Positions 16,201 to 25,518 are shown, counted from the first letter of the stretch. The stretch is 35,500 bases of DNA from an archaeon (GCA_021792315.1 JAJYUX010000007.1:1-35500), one strand, 5' to 3'. Made by a program: numbers and translations. The notes: generated from the sequence alone by a model not told the origin.

Positions 16201-16850
16201 TTGGCGATTATGCTATAATTCCTGTCAGAGAATTCTCTTCTGCTAAGCGAAGACTCATCAGCAGACTCACAAGTGGAGAAAGAAAAGCGCTAGCTTTTGC
16301 ACTTCTGAATAGGGTAGTTCGGGCAGCTGAACTGTCAGATCTTGAACAGATCATTGTTGTAGCCTCAGATCCGTTCGAAATAGGACACTCTCTAAGAGGC
16401 GTTGACAAAATCTCTGTCATTTCGGAGCTGGAACATCATGGAGGGGTAAACGGTGCATTCGAGGCAGGGATAGGTTATGCGAATGGGCATGGGGCAATGA
16501 GGTTGGCGCTGTTCCCTTCAGATTTGCCCTTCGTTTCTCATGCCAAGATTAATGATGCCCTATCACTTCTTGGAAATCACGACTTGATCTTGAATCCGTC
16601 AGTCAAGAAAGATGGAACAAATCTCTTAGTAATGAACTCCAAATTGACATTTGAGCTCCATTACGATGATGACAGTTTCAACAAGCATTCACTTGAAGCA
16701 ATTTCCAGAAAGCTTGATCTCTTGGTGCTAGATTGGAAGGAATTCTCAATCGACATTGATGACGCAAGGGATCTCGAAGAGACGATGAGAATCCACAAGT
16801 CCAAGAATTTCGAAAATCTCTTGGAACGAATAACTGAATGCGAAATATGA
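16197..16850 (+). CDS. cofC: 2-phospho-L-lactate guanylyltransferase
   Basis: The protein has 217 residues with the chosen TTG start. It begins IGDYAIIPVREFSSAKRRL, a CofC-type nucleotidyltransferase N-terminus, with LALFPSDLPFV as the acidic metal site and HYDDDSFNKH near the C-terminus. It activates phospholactate (or phosphoenolpyruvate in some lineages) with GTP for CofD. A longer frame reaches back to 16125 inside cofD, but the added residues are out-of-frame cofD sequence, so the start overlapping the cofD stop is far more likely. Confidence 0.93.
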   Translation: MIGDYAIIPVREFSSAKRRLISRLTSGERKALAFALLNRVVRAAELSDLEQIIVVASDPFEIGHSLRGVDKISVISELEHHGGVNGAFEAGIGYANGHGAMRLALFPSDLPFVSHAKINDALSLLGNHDLILNPSVKKDGTNLLVMNSKLTFELHYDDDSFNKHSLEAISRKLDLLVLDWKEFSIDIDDARDLEETMRIHKSKNFENLLERITECEI

Positions 16851-16948
16851 TGAATTGTTTCAAAAATTGAGTAAGGATTATTAACTGAAAAACGGAAATT
16901 GCTGCTAGTTATCCGAACTAAAACAGATCTTCATGGTTTGATTACATA

Positions 16949-17842
16949 TTGCAAGTGACATTCAGTCGACAAAAAATTCGAGATTACTACGAGGTCACCA
17001 AACCAAATGTAATCTCACTTCTTGTATTCACTGGCGCTGCTGCGTATATTGTCAGCGCAGGCTGGCATACGAACTACTTTACGTTGATATTAGTCTGCGC
17101 TTCAATTTGGTTCGGTTCTGCCGCAGCCAACACAGTCGGCAGCTACTTCGATCGTGATATTGACGCCATTATGGCAAGAACAAAAAATAGACCCATACCT
17201 ATTGGAAGAATTCCTCCACGAAGCGCTTTCGAATATGGTTTGAGTCTGCTTGCACTTAGTCTGGCCTTATCATATCTTCTCAGCCCCCTTTCCGCGATTG
17301 CAATGCTTGTCGGATTTTTGGATTACGCTTTGGTATATAGCTACTTGTTGAAGAGAAGAACATGGTCAAACATAGTTCTGGGTGGTTTTTCTGGAGTGAT
17401 GCCGATTCTGGTCGCTTATTTTGCAACGAGCGATCCGATTCTTCCATTGACAGCAGCTCTCTTCATGGGTTTTTTGGTTTTCTTTTGGATTCCAGAGCAT
17501 ATATGGTCGCTTGCAATTCGATTCCGGGAGCAATACATGGCAGCGAATATCCCCATGTTGCCGGTAGTAGTTACCGAAAGACGATCGGTTCAAATCATAG
17601 CCATGACAACGATTGTGATGGTCGTGTATAGCTTCATTCCCATATTCGTTCCTAGTATCGGTTTCCATTCAGTGTATGATGGAGTTGCAGTTGTCTTGGG
17701 GAGTTTGATGCTTGCCTTGAACTTTTGGCTTTTACAAAGACCGTCACCTGAACGAGCTTGGACGGTGTTCAAGATTTCTAGTCCCTACCTTTTTTTCGCG
17801 TTCATAGGAATTATAGCTGATGTTTTGGTTTACACACACTGA
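16949..17842 (+). CDS. ctaB: Protoheme IX farnesyltransferase (heme O synthase)
   Basis: This 297-residue membrane protein belongs to the UbiA superfamily. The first aspartate-rich motif is NTVGSYFDRDIDAIMART, and RPIPIGRI follows. YSYLLKRRTW and the signature FFWIPEHIWSLAIRFREQYM, followed by NIPMLPVV, are specific to CtaB rather than lipid or quinone prenyltransferases. Several further hydrophobic segments complete a multi-helix bundle. It makes heme O for heme-copper terminal oxidases, which implies aerobic or microaerobic respiration. The start is TTG at 16949, and GTG at 16955 is equally possible. Confidence 0.92.
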   Translation: MQVTFSRQKIRDYYEVTKPNVISLLVFTGAAAYIVSAGWHTNYFTLILVCASIWFGSAAANTVGSYFDRDIDAIMARTKNRPIPIGRIPPRSAFEYGLSLLALSLALSYLLSPLSAIAMLVGFLDYALVYSYLLKRRTWSNIVLGGFSGVMPILVAYFATSDPILPLTAALFMGFLVFFWIPEHIWSLAIRFREQYMAANIPMLPVVVTERRSVQIIAMTTIVMVVYSFIPIFVPSIGFHSVYDGVAVVLGSLMLALNFWLLQRPSPERAWTVFKISSPYLFFAFIGIIADVLVYTH

Positions 17843-17892
17843 CCTAATGATTTTAAATTCGGAATTAAACACACGAATCGGTATCGCAACAG

Positions 17893-18591
17893 TTGAGCCA
17901 TCTCTTCGAATCCAGAAGAAAGTTCCTCCTTTTCGGAGACCTGCATGTGAATTCGAGAGAATATGCAATCGCTTGCGAGGAAGCTGGAGCAGATTCAGTA
18001 TTGTTCCATTTGAATCAGGACTCTGGCGGGGGTGTGAGATTTGCTGGGCTGGAGATCGAAGAAGACGCAATCAAGGACTCGTTGAGCGTGTTGAAGATTC
18101 CATCAGGGATATCGATAGGAGACACAAGGGGACTACTCTACGAAGATTGGGAAGCCATCACACGACTCGGCTTTTCATTTGTAAATATGTACGCCCATCA
18201 GCTCCCGACATTCGTTTGGGAAGATCGAAGATTCGAAAAGATAATTTCAATTGGCCCTGGTTATATCTTGGAACAAGTCAAAGCATTATCTGAATTTGAG
18301 TCAGTGTCAGCAATTGTTGCATCCCTCACTCCCAATCAAGGAATAGGACTTCCCTTTACGATGCTTGATGGCACTACCTTGAAATTAATCGCTCGACTAT
18401 CGAGTAAACCTGTGTATGTTCCCACTCAGCGTGGGATTAGACCGAGTGATGTCAAGCTTCTTGAGGATCTTGGATGTGACGGTCTACTGATTTCAAATAC
18501 TGTGTATGGAGAGAACATTGAAAGCTGCAAGAGCAACATTCGACGGTTCCGTGAAGAAGTGTCGAGTATGTCCCAATCGAGCACTCCATAA
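17893..18591 (+). CDS. Uncharacterised TIM-barrel-like protein
   Basis: This 232-residue protein has a repeating strand-loop-helix pattern. It starts FLLFGDLHVNSREYA and ACEEAGADSVLFHLNQDSGG. It continues through IPSGISIGDTRG and GLPFTMLDGTTLKLIARLS, and ends GIRPSDVKLLEDLGCDGLLI. The last part resembles phosphate-binding beta/alpha barrels (thiamine-phosphate-synthase-like or BtpA-like), with GCDGLLI placed where a phosphate loop would be. I cannot assign an activity. The start is TTG, 50 bases after ctaB. Confidence 0.75.
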   Translation: MSHLFESRRKFLLFGDLHVNSREYAIACEEAGADSVLFHLNQDSGGGVRFAGLEIEEDAIKDSLSVLKIPSGISIGDTRGLLYEDWEAITRLGFSFVNMYAHQLPTFVWEDRRFEKIISIGPGYILEQVKALSEFESVSAIVASLTPNQGIGLPFTMLDGTTLKLIARLSSKPVYVPTQRGIRPSDVKLLEDLGCDGLLISNTVYGENIESCKSNIRRFREEVSSMSQSSTP

Positions 18592-18624
18592 ACTTTTACT
18601 AACTTGCATCAGCTAGGAAGTACA

Positions 18625-19344
18625 ATGCCCAAGCAACCCAAAGCCGTTATTTTGGCTGGTGGTATGGGCACCAGACTTCAACCTTACACATTCTTCGTTC
18701 CCAAACCGATGCTCCCTCTGGGAGACAAACCGCTCTTAGAACACCTAATTCTATGGCTGAAGCGGAACGACGTATCTGAGTTTGTAATTTCTATAGGCTA
18801 CCTAGGTAAAACAATCGAAACGTATTTCGGAAAAGGTACCGGCCTCGGAGTAAAAATCAACTACGCAGTAGCAAATTCGGCCCTTGGAATATCTGGACAA
18901 CTAGCAAACGCCAAATCCGACGTTACATCTACATTTTATTTATTGTATGGCGATTCCGTTTTCGACTTCGATATCAGAAAACTTCTACAACATCATAGAA
19001 ATAGTAAAGCAGTTCTCACAATGGGACTAATGCACTTCTCACAAAAACTGCCGTACGGCATAATCGAAAGGGAAAGCGACGGGACGGTGAAGGCGTGGAA
19101 GGAGAAACCTGAAGTGGAAGGTTTGATAAATGTGGGTTGCTACGTGGCAGAACCGGCGATTTTCGACTACATACCAAATGATCGCATGTACGGTTTCGAC
19201 AATGTAGTCAGGGATATGATAAGATCTGGAGATAAGGTTTCTTCTTTCATCATCCCCTCTAAGGAGTTTCTGGACATAGGAGATGAGCGATCGTACAAAC
19301 ATGTTTACGATCTCTATCTTCAAAAAATGGGAAAAGTCCTTTGA
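18625..19344 (+). CDS. NDP-sugar pyrophosphorylase
   Basis: This nucleotidyltransferase is 239 residues from ATG. Its N-terminus AVILAGGMGTRLQPYTFFVP carries the GGxGTRL..P..PKPM signature. YLLYGDSVFDFDI is the metal-binding GD motif, and WKEKPEV followed by VGCYV is the sugar site. It couples a sugar 1-phosphate to a nucleotide. Sugar and base cannot be told apart here; glucose, mannose or GlcNAc 1-phosphate are all possible. A CATAAACTTTTA box lies about 30 bases upstream of the ATG. Its TGA overlaps the TTG start of the next gene. Confidence 0.9.
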   Translation: MPKQPKAVILAGGMGTRLQPYTFFVPKPMLPLGDKPLLEHLILWLKRNDVSEFVISIGYLGKTIETYFGKGTGLGVKINYAVANSALGISGQLANAKSDVTSTFYLLYGDSVFDFDIRKLLQHHRNSKAVLTMGLMHFSQKLPYGIIERESDGTVKAWKEKPEVEGLINVGCYVAEPAIFDYIPNDRMYGFDNVVRDMIRSGDKVSSFIIPSKEFLDIGDERSYKHVYDLYLQKMGKVL

Positions 19345-20615
19345 ACCTAGGAGACATTCGGCTAGTGGTCTTCGATTCGAGTCTTCGAACGAATTTCCAC
19401 CCTATTTCCCTAACTCGTCCAACGTTTGACATCAGTATTGGCACAGGGACTTTGCTTACAAGAATCGAAGACAGGATGGGAATGAAGGCTACAAACTTGT
19501 TTGTACCTCCGTATTTGCAGGATGTCACTCGGGAAAACCATCATGGTGCTGATGTGAACTCGGATATTCCAGGCAAATGTCTGATTGTGAACTCACTCAT
19601 TGGAGATAAACCCAATATCTGGAACGCGATTGAGCATATGCTTGAAGAAAAAACGGAGAAGGTTTACGTTGATGCAGCACGTATTCCGGTCTACGGCATC
19701 CAAGATGGTTTGCTAGCTGAACAGATTGACAAGAGTCTCAGGTCGCCTTCAAAGACGAAGATATTGAGTTCGGATCTGAACGAAGTGAGTTTAATACGAT
19801 ATCCTTGGACACTGATGGAACAAAATGAATCTGCTATTGTATCTGATTTCAAAAGAAGGTACTCAGACAGACCTGAAGCTCAGGGGGACTTCGAATCACG
19901 TGGTAGCAAGTTTAGCATTTCTAACATGGCGGATATTGAAAGATATGTGACGCTAGATGCGAGAAATGGTCCAATTATAATAGAAGAAGGCGCACAGGTT
20001 CAAAGTTTTTCGCACGTTTCTGGTCCTTGTTTTATTGGCAAGGGTGCAGTTGTGAAATCGGCCAAGATACGGGAAGGTTCAAGCATTGGCAATTATTGCC
20101 GAATCTCCGGAGAAGTGGAACAAACAATAATGTCTGCATACACAAATAAGAATCATGAGGGGTATATTGGTCACTCACTTATAGGGAGCTGGATTAATTT
20201 CGGGGCGTTAACAACCACCTCTGACCTCAAGAACACCTATGGCGAAATTAAGATGAACGTAAACGGGAAACGAATAAACACCGGAAATAAGAAGCTAGGT
20301 GCTTTAGTGGGGGATATGGTTAAGACCGCAATCGGGACCCTAATTAGCTCCGGGAAGAAAATAGGAGTCTCTTCTTTCGCATTCGGGAACGTTTTTGAAG
20401 ACATTCCATCCTTCACGATGCGCTCAGGATCAAGAAGTAGAGGGGTTGAGACATATGTGGATAGCGCAATTGAGACGCAGAGGCAAATGATGTCCCGAAG
20501 AGGGGTTACGATCAGCAAGGCGTACGTTGCCATGATAAAGGAAGTCTTCAGATTAACCAGACATGAGAGAGCGTTGAGCAAAGTCACCAAGAGAAAATTT
20601 AGGATCGAAGCGTAG
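19341..20615 (+). CDS. Alternative GlmU-like sugar nucleotidyltransferase/acetyltransferase
   Basis: The protein has 424 residues. The N-terminal part has FHPISLTRPTFDISIGTGTL and KCLIVNSLIGD, as in the GlmU-like family first described in Bacteroidetes (TIGR03991). It lacks the usual GGxGTR loop. The C-terminal part is a left-handed beta-helix with hexapeptide repeats (GPCFIGKGAVVKSAKI, GSSIGNYCRISG) and NFGALTTTSDLKNTYGEIKM, a hallmark of that family. It likely takes part in UDP-GlcNAc formation. The TTG start overlaps the upstream TGA, so it may work with the pyrophosphorylase before it as a split GlmU. Confidence 0.82.
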   Translation: MNLGDIRLVVFDSSLRTNFHPISLTRPTFDISIGTGTLLTRIEDRMGMKATNLFVPPYLQDVTRENHHGADVNSDIPGKCLIVNSLIGDKPNIWNAIEHMLEEKTEKVYVDAARIPVYGIQDGLLAEQIDKSLRSPSKTKILSSDLNEVSLIRYPWTLMEQNESAIVSDFKRRYSDRPEAQGDFESRGSKFSISNMADIERYVTLDARNGPIIIEEGAQVQSFSHVSGPCFIGKGAVVKSAKIREGSSIGNYCRISGEVEQTIMSAYTNKNHEGYIGHSLIGSWINFGALTTTSDLKNTYGEIKMNVNGKRINTGNKKLGALVGDMVKTAIGTLISSGKKIGVSSFAFGNVFEDIPSFTMRSGSRSRGVETYVDSAIETQRQMMSRRGVTISKAYVAMIKEVFRLTRHERALSKVTKRKFRIEA

Positions 20616-20621
20616 CACAAT

Positions 20622-21749
20622 ATGAGAAGAAATGGGAAATCAAGAAAAATGGCCGAATCAGTTTTGGCCTTGGTTCCGAAAATAGACAAGTCGAATCTGA
20701 GGGAAGATTTCGACGTCTGGCCGGAATTGGCTAAATCTAGTTGGGAACAGTCGCAACCTCCACAACTAGAGCGCTCATACTCCTCGGTTTTATTCGTTGG
20801 GATGGGTGGATCTGGGATCGTAGGTGAATTCATGTATGACGTTGCATCTGAACAAGAGGCTCCTAGATTCGACGTTCTAAATGATTATCACCTTCCCAAA
20901 TTCTACACTAATGATACACTGGTAGTTGGCATAAGTTGCAGCGGTAATACCGAAGAGACAATTTCTGTCTTGAGTGAAGCGGTTAGACGAGGTCTCGATG
21001 TCTGCACCTTTGGTTCTGGCGGTTTGTTGGAAAAGATGGCTCAAACAAACCCTCGCGTGAGATATACGAAGACAACCATGCTAAGGGTGCCACGATCGTC
21101 GTTTCCAGGATTGTATTTTCCCGTTCTGAAGTTCCTAATCCAAAACGGCTTCCTGAAGACACCTGAAGAGCACGTGAGAGATTCAATAGATTGTATTACA
21201 AGGGCTCGGGAGTTGTGCGCGAAACCACTTGTTAAACAGAACAAGGCACTTGAGATCGCAATAGACATGATCGAGTCAAGATTTTCGTTACCTCTAATTT
21301 ACTCGTCGCGCAGAACTAGGGCCGTGGGATTGAGGTTTAGACAGTCGTTGAATGAAAATGCAAAGATGCACGGGTATGATGGAGTGGTACCGGAACTTTG
21401 TCACAATGAAATAGTTTCATGGGATTTTGCTAAGACAGCTAGGACCAAGAAGCCTTATGTTTCTAACACCGTTCCTGTTGCACTGAGATTAGAAGACGAT
21501 CCCCTCGAAATAAAGACGCGATTTCAAATAGTTGAGGACATTTTGAAGCGATCAAAGAGTCAATTCGTGAATGCACCGTCTCTTGGAACTAATTACACGA
21601 GCAGATTGCTTTCCATGTTATACATTCTAGACTACTCTACGTACTTCGCTGCCATTCTCAGGGGCGTCGATCCCATCCTTACTCCTTCTGTTGAAGTGCT
21701 GAAGAACGAATTAAGGACTCGCCTCAATTACTTGAGCAGATTCACTTAA
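20622..21749 (+). CDS. Bifunctional phosphoglucose/phosphomannose isomerase
   Basis: This 375-residue protein has two SIS domains. VLFVGMGGSGIVGEFMYDV opens the first. GISCSGNTEETISVLSEA is the sugar-phosphate loop. PELCHNEIVSWDF carries the catalytic histidine-glutamate region of the archaeal PGI/PMI family. It interconverts glucose 6-, fructose 6- and mannose 6-phosphate, which supplies both GlcN- and mannose-based activation. ATG at 20622 lies 6 bases after the previous stop; ATG at 20649 matches family N-termini slightly better. Confidence 0.92.
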   Translation: MRRNGKSRKMAESVLALVPKIDKSNLREDFDVWPELAKSSWEQSQPPQLERSYSSVLFVGMGGSGIVGEFMYDVASEQEAPRFDVLNDYHLPKFYTNDTLVVGISCSGNTEETISVLSEAVRRGLDVCTFGSGGLLEKMAQTNPRVRYTKTTMLRVPRSSFPGLYFPVLKFLIQNGFLKTPEEHVRDSIDCITRARELCAKPLVKQNKALEIAIDMIESRFSLPLIYSSRRTRAVGLRFRQSLNENAKMHGYDGVVPELCHNEIVSWDFAKTARTKKPYVSNTVPVALRLEDDPLEIKTRFQIVEDILKRSKSQFVNAPSLGTNYTSRLLSMLYILDYSTYFAAILRGVDPILTPSVEVLKNELRTRLNYLSRFT

Positions 21750-21796
21750 CACTCCCATATCGCAAAAAGCTCCAACACATCTTTGTCGGTGGAATA

Positions 21797-24298
21797 TTGC
21801 AAGCTGTTGTTATGGCCGGAGGCGAAGGATCGAGGCTGAGGCCGCTGACATCCACTAGACCGAAGCCCTTGGTGACTGTGGTCAACCGTCCTATCCTCTG
21901 GCATGTCTTGAGACTAGTCAGCCGCCATGGAATTAGAGAATCCTTCGTAACGCTTCACTACTTGTCCGACCAAATCACAACCGCATTTTCCGATGAAAAT
22001 GAAGTTGGAGTTAGACTCAATTATTCCTTTGAAGACAGGCCTCTTGGTACTGCAGGTTCAGTAAAGGCAATTGAGGGTGAACTAAGCAATACCTTTCTCG
22101 TGATTTCCGGAGATGTTATGACTGATTTTGATCTGAGTGAACTGATAAGATTTCACAAGAAAAGCGGCGCTTTAGTTACCATCGGACTGGCAAGAGTACC
22201 AAACCCGCTAGAGTACGGGATTGTCTTAGCGTCGCCTGAGGGCAAAATATCAAAATTTCTCGAAAAGCCCGGGTGGTCAGAAGTGTTCAGTGACACGGTG
22301 AATTCAGGAATTTACGTAATCGAACCAGAGGCTCTCCGGCAAATCGAAAATGACAGAGCGTGTGATTTTTCAAAAGAACTATTTCCCAAGCTTCTTCGAG
22401 CGGATGAACCCATCTTTGCGCATGTTCTTGACGGGTATTGGTGCGATGTAGGCATGCCTTCTCAGTACATAGGAGCACATCATGATATCTTGTCCGGAAA
22501 GTCAAAGGTGGAGATTCCTGGAAAATTAATCGGCGATAGAATATGGGTCGAGGAAGGGACTGACATCAAACCAGGAGTTTCCTTGATAGGTCCGTGTCTT
22601 ATTGGGGCGAGGACCACAATTGGGAGGGGCTCAAAGATCGGACCTTTGAGTTGCATTGGTTCTGACGTCTCGATAGAGCAGAGCGCGACAATCACGCATT
22701 CTGTAATCTATGATTTTTCTTACATTGGTCGCGCGGCTGAAGCAAAAGGCTGCGTTGTCGGAAAGAAGGCAGTACTCAAACCTGGATCAAGAGTGTTCGA
22801 AGGAAGTATCATAGGAGATGGTGTTCAACTTGGAACGAGATCAGAAGTAGCGCGAGAGGTGCGAGTTTGGCCAGATAAGAAAATAGAAAGTGGAGCGGTA
22901 CTGCGTGAGAATTTGGTGTGGGGACTAGCTTGGCAACGAAACATATTCGGCAGCAGAGGTATCGTGGGAATTCCAAACGTCGAGATAACTCCAGAGATCA
23001 CAGCCAAGCTTGGCGCTTCTTTCGGCACATTTGCAGGACAATTGGGAAAAGTTGCGGTCGCTCGAGATACTTTGCGATCGTCGAGAATGTTGAAGAGATC
23101 TTTCATCGCAGGTCTGCTGTCTTCCGGAAATTCAGCATTCAATTTGAATGCGGCACCACTTCCTCTAATGCGTCTTTCGGTTGTTTCGAGCAAATTGGAT
23201 GGAGGAGTGTACTTTGGAACAAATCCCTCTGAACCAGATCATTCAATACTTCAATTCACTGACTCGAAGGGCTATAATTTGACTGTGGACGCCCAGAAGA
23301 AGATAGAAAATATTCTAATCAAAGAGGAAATCCACAGAGCATCATACGAAGAGCTGTCCGACATTTTTTACCTTCCACAATTGGCTGATGCTTATTCTGA
23401 TTTGGTTCTGAAGTGCATAGATTCAAAAACTATTGAAAATGCGCACCCAAGAATAGTTGTTGATTGCGCTTTAGGTCCTTCTTCCTTGACCGCTCCTAAC
23501 GTTCTTTCAAAACTTGGTTGCGAGGTTCTTGCTCTAAATGCAAGCTTGGGAACGTATGCAACCACACTCTCAGTTTCTAGTAGCCCCGCCAACTTGAGAG
23601 ATATAGTTACAGCTGTGGGAGCTGTGGCGGGTTTTAGAATCGGTGGGTCTGGGGATACGTTACGCGTAGTAGATGAGACAGGAGAAGTCTTAGACGGTGA
23701 CGAGACTTTGATGTTGATGTCTGAGATATTATTCAGACTTCATCCTGGTACGATGTCAATACCGATTAGTTCTTCAAGGATAATGGAGGCGGTCGGCGAA
23801 AGGTATGGACAAAAGGTTGTCCGACTCAAGACCGAAGCTCGGGCTCTGATGGAATCGGTTGGAAACGGGAACGCGATGTTTTCAGGGAACGAAGTTGGGG
23901 AATTTGTTGTATCCAGAGACTTCCCGTTTCCAGATGGATTGATTGCAGCTGGAAAAGTCGTAGAATATCTGTCGTCCACAGGCGCCAAAATCCACGACAT
24001 TAGAAAAGGGATATCACGGCCTCAACTCGCGCGTGGTTCCGTCGCGGTGCCCTGGAATGAGCGCGGCAAAATAATGCGAAAGCTCGCCTCAGACTACGCC
24101 GCAAAGAGAGTTGAAACGCTTGAGGGAATCAAGCTTGTCATGGATGAGGGCTGGATTCTTATAAACCCCAGCATTGACGAGCCGGTGTTTGATATTACCG
24201 TAGAATCCGAAGACATTGCGGCTGCTAATAGATTGCTTGAAACGTTTCGAGTGAATTTATCAAAAGTCATAACGGGAAATTCAACCGGGATCGTTTAG
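21797..24298 (+). CDS. Mannose-1-phosphate guanylyltransferase-like protein fused to a degenerate phosphomannomutase domain
   Basis: The protein has 833 residues. Residues 1-235 are a nucleotidyltransferase (AVVMAGGEGSRLRPLTSTRP, FLVISGDVMTDFDL). About 240-365 is a hexapeptide beta-helix (IGARTTIGRGSKIGPLSCIG). About 380-833 follows the phosphomannomutase fold. The PMM part keeps framework features (FGSRGIVGIPNVEITPEI, LDGDETLMLMSEIL) but not the catalytic loops. FGTNPS replaces TASHNP at 473-478, GGSGDT replaces DGDADR at 616-621, SGNEVGEF stands for GGExSGHF at 696-703, and NPSIDEP replaces RPSGTEP at 790-796. The mutase part is therefore probably inactive. The start is TTG. Confidence 0.88.
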   Translation: MQAVVMAGGEGSRLRPLTSTRPKPLVTVVNRPILWHVLRLVSRHGIRESFVTLHYLSDQITTAFSDENEVGVRLNYSFEDRPLGTAGSVKAIEGELSNTFLVISGDVMTDFDLSELIRFHKKSGALVTIGLARVPNPLEYGIVLASPEGKISKFLEKPGWSEVFSDTVNSGIYVIEPEALRQIENDRACDFSKELFPKLLRADEPIFAHVLDGYWCDVGMPSQYIGAHHDILSGKSKVEIPGKLIGDRIWVEEGTDIKPGVSLIGPCLIGARTTIGRGSKIGPLSCIGSDVSIEQSATITHSVIYDFSYIGRAAEAKGCVVGKKAVLKPGSRVFEGSIIGDGVQLGTRSEVAREVRVWPDKKIESGAVLRENLVWGLAWQRNIFGSRGIVGIPNVEITPEITAKLGASFGTFAGQLGKVAVARDTLRSSRMLKRSFIAGLLSSGNSAFNLNAAPLPLMRLSVVSSKLDGGVYFGTNPSEPDHSILQFTDSKGYNLTVDAQKKIENILIKEEIHRASYEELSDIFYLPQLADAYSDLVLKCIDSKTIENAHPRIVVDCALGPSSLTAPNVLSKLGCEVLALNASLGTYATTLSVSSSPANLRDIVTAVGAVAGFRIGGSGDTLRVVDETGEVLDGDETLMLMSEILFRLHPGTMSIPISSSRIMEAVGERYGQKVVRLKTEARALMESVGNGNAMFSGNEVGEFVVSRDFPFPDGLIAAGKVVEYLSSTGAKIHDIRKGISRPQLARGSVAVPWNERGKIMRKLASDYAAKRVETLEGIKLVMDEGWILINPSIDEPVFDITVESEDIAAANRLLETFRVNLSKVITGNSTGIV

Positions 24299-24311
24299 GA
24301 TTAAACTTGGA

Positions 24312-25499
24312 ATGGCTCAAAACCTGCATCTCAGAGTGTTGATGCTCACTTGGGAATACCCACCTAGGATTATCGGTGGAATTTCACGAGTTGTAGAAGG
24401 CCTCTCTAAGGCTCTGGTTAATCAGAGTCACGAAGTTCATATAATTACACCTGAAATGCCTGGAACACTGTTGGAAGATAATGACCACGGTGTTTTCATT
24501 CATCGAGTTCCTATCGAAACACCCACGCCGACATTTCAAGCTTGGACAATGATGATGAATCACTACTTTGCGAAAAGAGTCGGGAGGCTTGTCAAGGAGA
24601 CTGGGGACTTCGACATCGTGCACGCACATGACTGGCTCGTGCTCCCTGCCGCAGCGGAGACAAAGGCGTTTTGCAATACCTGTCTGGTTTCTACATTACA
24701 TTCGCTTGAATACAAGCGAAGTGGAGGAATTCAAACTCCAGAGACCAGCATGACGGAAAGTCTTGAATGGTGGTTGACTTACGAATCTTCGCAGGTCACA
24801 GTCTGCAGCAATTCAATGAAAGAGGACACAGTGACGAGGTTCAGAGTTCCTGAATCAAAGATCTCTATCATTCCGATAGGCGTTAATTCCGAGAAATACA
24901 AGAATGTTCATCCGAATCGAGATCAAGTCAGACTCAGGTACGGCATCTCCAGCGATGAAACGATGGTTCTATTTGTGGGTCGATTGACCAGGCAGAAAGG
25001 ATGCGAATACCTAATCAATGCTATTCCTCAGGTACCCAGACGTTTGAATGCAAAACTTGTTGTGGTTGGTGATGGCTCGTTACGCTCCGAACTCGAAACT
25101 CTTGCGGTTTCGGCCGGAATAAGTAAGATTATGTTTGCAGGATTCGTTTCCGAAAAAGAGCTCGACGAACTTTATCTTTCTTCTGACCTTTTGGTTATTC
25201 CTTCAGTTTACGAGCCGTTCGGTGTCGTGGCCCTGGAAGCAATGGCTGCTGGTCTTCCGGTCGTTGCTAGCAATGTCGACGGCCTCGGCGAGATTATTAT
25301 TCATGATTTCAATGGCGTCCTCGCATATCCCAGAGATAGTTCTTCGATAGCTTGGGGAATCACAAAAGTGCTCTCCGACGAAAACAACACACGAAGATTG
25401 ATCGAGAACGCAAAGCTAGACATAAGATCTAGATTTTCGTGGGATGCTGTTGCAAGAAAGACTGTTGAAATATATCTCAAAGCTATTACGCCCAGTTGA
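24312..25499 (+). CDS. Glycosyltransferase family 4
   Basis: This 395-residue GT-B enzyme has an N-domain starting VLMLTWEYPPRIIGGISRVV, with HAHDWLVLPAA as an acceptor-side motif. The C-domain has LFVGRLTRQKGCEYLI and the donor-binding EPFGVVALEAMAAGLPVVAS with the E-x7-E pattern. The starch/glycogen-synthase-like N-terminus (WEYPP..GG) is common in archaeal GT4 enzymes that use ADP-, UDP- or GDP-sugars. Acceptor and donor are unknown. It lies 13 bases after the guanylyltransferase fusion and probably uses a sugar nucleotide made by this cluster. Confidence 0.92.
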   Translation: MAQNLHLRVLMLTWEYPPRIIGGISRVVEGLSKALVNQSHEVHIITPEMPGTLLEDNDHGVFIHRVPIETPTPTFQAWTMMMNHYFAKRVGRLVKETGDFDIVHAHDWLVLPAAAETKAFCNTCLVSTLHSLEYKRSGGIQTPETSMTESLEWWLTYESSQVTVCSNSMKEDTVTRFRVPESKISIIPIGVNSEKYKNVHPNRDQVRLRYGISSDETMVLFVGRLTRQKGCEYLINAIPQVPRRLNAKLVVVGDGSLRSELETLAVSAGISKIMFAGFVSEKELDELYLSSDLLVIPSVYEPFGVVALEAMAAGLPVVASNVDGLGEIIIHDFNGVLAYPRDSSSIAWGITKVLSDENNTRRLIENAKLDIRSRFSWDAVARKTVEIYLKAITPS

Positions 25500-25518
25500 T
25501 GGGTGAAACCTCTAATAC

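Noticed and set aside
16949..17842. CtaB as a digeranylgeranylglyceryl phosphate synthase
   Set aside because: The WIPEHIWSLAIRFREQY and NIPMLPVV motifs are those of heme O synthase and not of the archaeal lipid prenyltransferases.
17820..18293. 157-codon plus-strand frame over the TIM-barrel-like gene
   Set aside because: The frame at 17893-18591 has regular strand-helix patterning and conserved-looking glycines; this one is arginine-rich and irregular, typical of a shadow.
20237..20833. 198-codon minus-strand frame opposite the GlmU-like and isomerase genes
   Set aside because: Both plus-strand genes have clear family motifs across this span, so the opposite frame is a shadow.
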